Below, in pieces: positions 4,548-6,628 of a stretch of 6,628 nucleotides of DNA. The stretch spans positions 1 through 6,628 of the forward strand of contig JBLWYD010000122.1 of assembly GCA_048267165.1 (NCBI GenBank). The letters are read 5' to 3'. Each line of letters starts with the position of its first letter. The stretch's first letter is position 1. A program made the translations under genes and the position numbers. This DNA comes from PGYR01 sp048267165 (lineage in GTDB: Bacteria > Bacteroidota > Ignavibacteria > Kapaibacteriales > UBA2268). A model generated the notes under the pieces. It saw only the letters and a program-made list of their open reading frames with translations, had not been told where the DNA came from and did no database searches.

Positions 4548-6628
4548 AAGGTTTTATTGGTTTGCGTCAAGGCAAATTTGGCATCTCCATCCAAAGGAAT
4601 ACCAATTTTACAGGTAAAACTTTTACCAGACTCTGATTTAAAGATACAGCTACCGTTAATGGATTTTATTCTCGAAATAATATTGGACAAGCCTAGGCCT
4701 TTATAGTGGGAGGAAAGCATTTTTTCAACGTCAAAACCAATTCCATTGTCCCTGTAATTAATTTCTATTTCCTTTTTATTGCGCACTATTGCAATAGCTA
4801 TTTTGCTCGCCGATGCATGCTTTAGCGTATTGTTTATTAATTCGGAAATAACGCGATATAATGCCACTTCCGTTTGTTTTGATAAGCCCTTAAAGTTTTC
4901 CGCAACATTAAAATCTATTGAAATGGTATTCATCTTATTTATTTTCTCCACATAAACACTAAGTGCTTCTATAAAACCGAAATCGTTAAGAAGGTTAGGA
5001 GTGAGGTTGTTTGCAATTTCACGGGTACTTTTTATAGAATCAAAGAGTAATTCATCCGTCAAGTGAATAAACTTTAGTTGTTCTTCAGGATTGTTTATAC
5101 GGGCCGCAATTAGCTCCAAATGAATTTTTGCTGCAGACAATAATGGGCCAAGGCCATCGTGCAAATCTTCCGAAAAACGTTGTCGCTCGCGTTCTTCCGT
5201 TTCAATAGTGTTTCGCAGAATGCGCTGTTCTAGTTGCTTTCTATCCGTAATGTCCCGCAATACGGCTATCATACCTTTGCTATTGCCATCCGCATCATAA
5301 ATACGTGCGGTTTTCAGCTCGCCTATAAATGTACTCCCGTCTTTTCTTTCTAAAACTAAATGTAGATCATATTGTTGTATTTTATCAAAACCTGTCTTTA
5401 AGTTTTCCTGAATACGCAGCTGATCCGTTTTTGCAATCCACTGATTTATATGGGTTCCCAACATTCCTTTTTCATCTGAAATTCGAAAAAGTAATTTAGA
5501 CTGCAGACTGGCAAATACGATAATTCCCTTGGGATTAATTTCAAAAACGGCGTCTGGAGAGGCGCTTATAAGTTGTCGGTATAACTCTTCGCTTTCCCGT
5601 AATGCCAGTTCTCCAATTTTTCGCTCCGTAATATCCTGGATACTGCCCTGCACTAAAACAATATTGTCTAGATCGTCTTTCTTAACCTCTCCATAAAGAC
5701 TGATGTATTTTGTTATTTTTCCATCCGTAATAAATCTAAAATCGAAGTCGAAATAATTGGCTTTGGTATTAAAATATTTTTTGTAGATTTTCAGAAGATT
5801 GCCACGGTCTTCAGGATGCGTGCTTTTTAAAATAGTAACAAAGTTAATTTTATCTTTCTCAAGCCCTAAGATTATTGGAAGCTCGTCGGACCAGTTTAAT
5901 TGGTTATTGGTTATATCCCAATCCCAACTTCCAGATTTTCCAATGCGCTGCGCCTCCTTCAGTTTTGATTGGTTAACGAGCAGATCGTGGGTGCGCATTT
6001 TCACCACATTTTCTAATTCAAGATTACGCCTTTTCTTGGCAAGGAATCGAAATAATAAAATTACTCCAACAATCAGTATAATAATAGAAATATAAACTAG
6101 TGAGTTTCGTAAGCTTCGCTCTTTAGCTAGCTCTAGTTTTTGGATGGCGTTTTCTTTTTCCTTATGCTCCGTTTCATATTTTACCTGCATCTCTGCGATG
6201 GAGCTTGTATTTTGTTTATTGAAAATAGAATCTTTAATAGCTTCATATTTTTTAAAATAATTGGAAAACTGGTCATAATCGCCAACCGCACTGTAATATT
6301 TTGTTAGGGAACGGTAGCTGAACATTAGGTTGTCTTGCGCTTTGAGTGCTTGAGCAGTCTGTAGACCCTGTTTAAAATAAGTATAAGCTTGGTCATAGTT
6401 TTGCATCAACAAATAGGTTTCTCCAATGGAATTCGAAATATAGGAAACATCCCAGATTCTACCCATTTTTTTACTGATGTGCAATGCTTTTTCATCGTAT
6501 TCCAATGCTTTATTGTAGACCCCATTTTCACGATATAAAAGGGCTATGTTGTTATAGGAACTGCTTAGGCCAATGGAGTCATTGAGTTTCTCGAGCAAAG
6601 CGACAGATTGATTTAAAAGTATATAGGC
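4544..6628 (-). CDS. TPR/PAS sensor histidine kinase, HisKA_3 type (5' end outside window)
   Basis: The frame is open to the right edge; a TTG at 6598 is only an internal leucine, as ten further codons upstream (AYILLNQSVA) continue a TPR helix. Numbering from 6598: TPR repeats at about 1-120, a charged coiled-coil stretch 125-163, one membrane segment about 165-187 followed by basic AKKRR, a linking helix 188-212, PAS 1 at about 213-327 (GSWDWDI, ending QDITERK) and PAS 2 at about 334-454 (ending RDITDRK). The HisKA_3 dimerisation domain has phospho-acceptor His480 in EDLHDGLGPLL. The HATPase_c domain shows the N box (ELINNTLKHA, 586-595), DNGIGF (617-622) and GLGLSN (634-639). The positive-inside rule places the TPRs in the periplasm and the PAS and kinase parts in the cytoplasm. 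All catalytic motifs are intact. It should phosphorylate the overlapping NarL-type regulator and possibly the receiver-only protein. The stimulus is unknown, and no haem or flavin ligand residues can be assigned in the PAS domains by eye. Confidence 0.95.
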   Translation of the reverse strand, partial: AYILLNQSVALLEKLNDSIGLSSSYNNIALLYRENGVYNKALEYDEKALHISKKMGRIWDVSYISNSIGETYLLMQNYDQAYTYFKQGLQTAQALKAQDNLMFSYRSLTKYYSAVGDYDQFSNYFKKYEAIKDSIFNKQNTSSIAEMQVKYETEHKEKENAIQKLELAKERSLRNSLVYISIIILIVGVILLFRFLAKKRRNLELENVVKMRTHDLLVNQSKLKEAQRIGKSGSWDWDITNNQLNWSDELPIILGLEKDKINFVTILKSTHPEDRGNLLKIYKKYFNTKANYFDFDFRFITDGKITKYISLYGEVKKDDLDNIVLVQGSIQDITERKIGELALRESEELYRQLISASPDAVFEINPKGIIVFASLQSKLLFRISDEKGMLGTHINQWIAKTDQLRIQENLKTGFDKIQQYDLHLVLERKDGSTFIGELKTARIYDADGNSKGMIAVLRDITDRKQLEQRILRNTIETEERERQRFSEDLHDGLGPLLSAAKIHLELIAARINNPEEQLKFIHLTDELLFDSIKSTREIANNLTPNLLNDFGFIEALSVYVEKINKMNTISIDFNVAENFKGLSKQTEVALYRVISELINNTLKHASASKIAIAIVRNKKEIEINYRDNGIGFDVEKMLSSHYKGLGLSNIISRIKSINGSCIFKSESGKSFTCKIGIPLDGDAKFALTQTNKTL

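Noticed and set aside
4613..4627. Perfect 15-nt palindrome GGTAAAACTTTTACC, partly resembling the CAGGTA half-site of the shared operator
   Set aside because: It lies inside the kinase coding sequence near its 3' end, and its half-sites are 7 nt apart instead of 4. AT-rich codons can easily produce it, and no promoter box follows at the expected distance.
6596..6598. TTG as the true start of the sensor kinase
   Set aside because: The frame stays open to the window edge and the upstream codons continue a TPR helix. There is no signal peptide after the TTG, although the TPR region should be exported.

Overview
The window looks like chromosomal DNA from a marine or environmental member of the Bacteroidota, most likely Flavobacteriia. 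The reasons are the low GC content, TAnnTTTG-type promoter boxes instead of the sigma70 type, start codons without a Shine-Dalgarno sequence, a protein with a type IX secretion (T9SS) C-terminal sorting domain, and a periplasmic-TPR/PAS/HisKA_3 sensor kinase typical of this phylum. No species can be assigned from the sequence alone.

Layout. Positions 2-85 (+) may hold the last 27 codons of a gene that enters from the left. Positions 86-494 have no gene. They carry several small repeats (an inverted repeat, an 11-nt tandem duplication, a five-copy 7-nt repeat) and a Bacteroidota-type promoter. Positions 495-908 (+) hold a small lipoprotein gene broken by an in-frame TAA and probably also shortened at its C-terminus. 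Positions 909-1163 are intergenic and contain a clear Rho-independent terminator for the minus-strand gene that follows.

From 1164 to the right edge everything is on the minus strand. In order of transcription these are: a membrane sensor histidine kinase (5' end beyond the window), a NarL/FixJ-type response regulator overlapping it by 4 nt, a response regulator with a receiver domain only, and a large secreted FG-GAP/ASPIC-UnbV beta-propeller protein with a T9SS sorting domain.

The kinase and full-length regulator form a normal two-component pair. The receiver-only protein and the secreted propeller each have their own upstream gap. In both gaps the same 18-nt element, AGCGTAnnnnTACCTGTT on the plus strand, sits exactly 22 nt upstream of a TAATTTTR -7-like box. 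I infer that the regulator of this locus controls both genes through this element. That would make the region a signalling module with a secreted surface protein as output and a DNA-binding-deficient receiver as a possible feedback or phosphate-sink component. The shared element and its spacing are seen directly; the regulatory wiring is inference.
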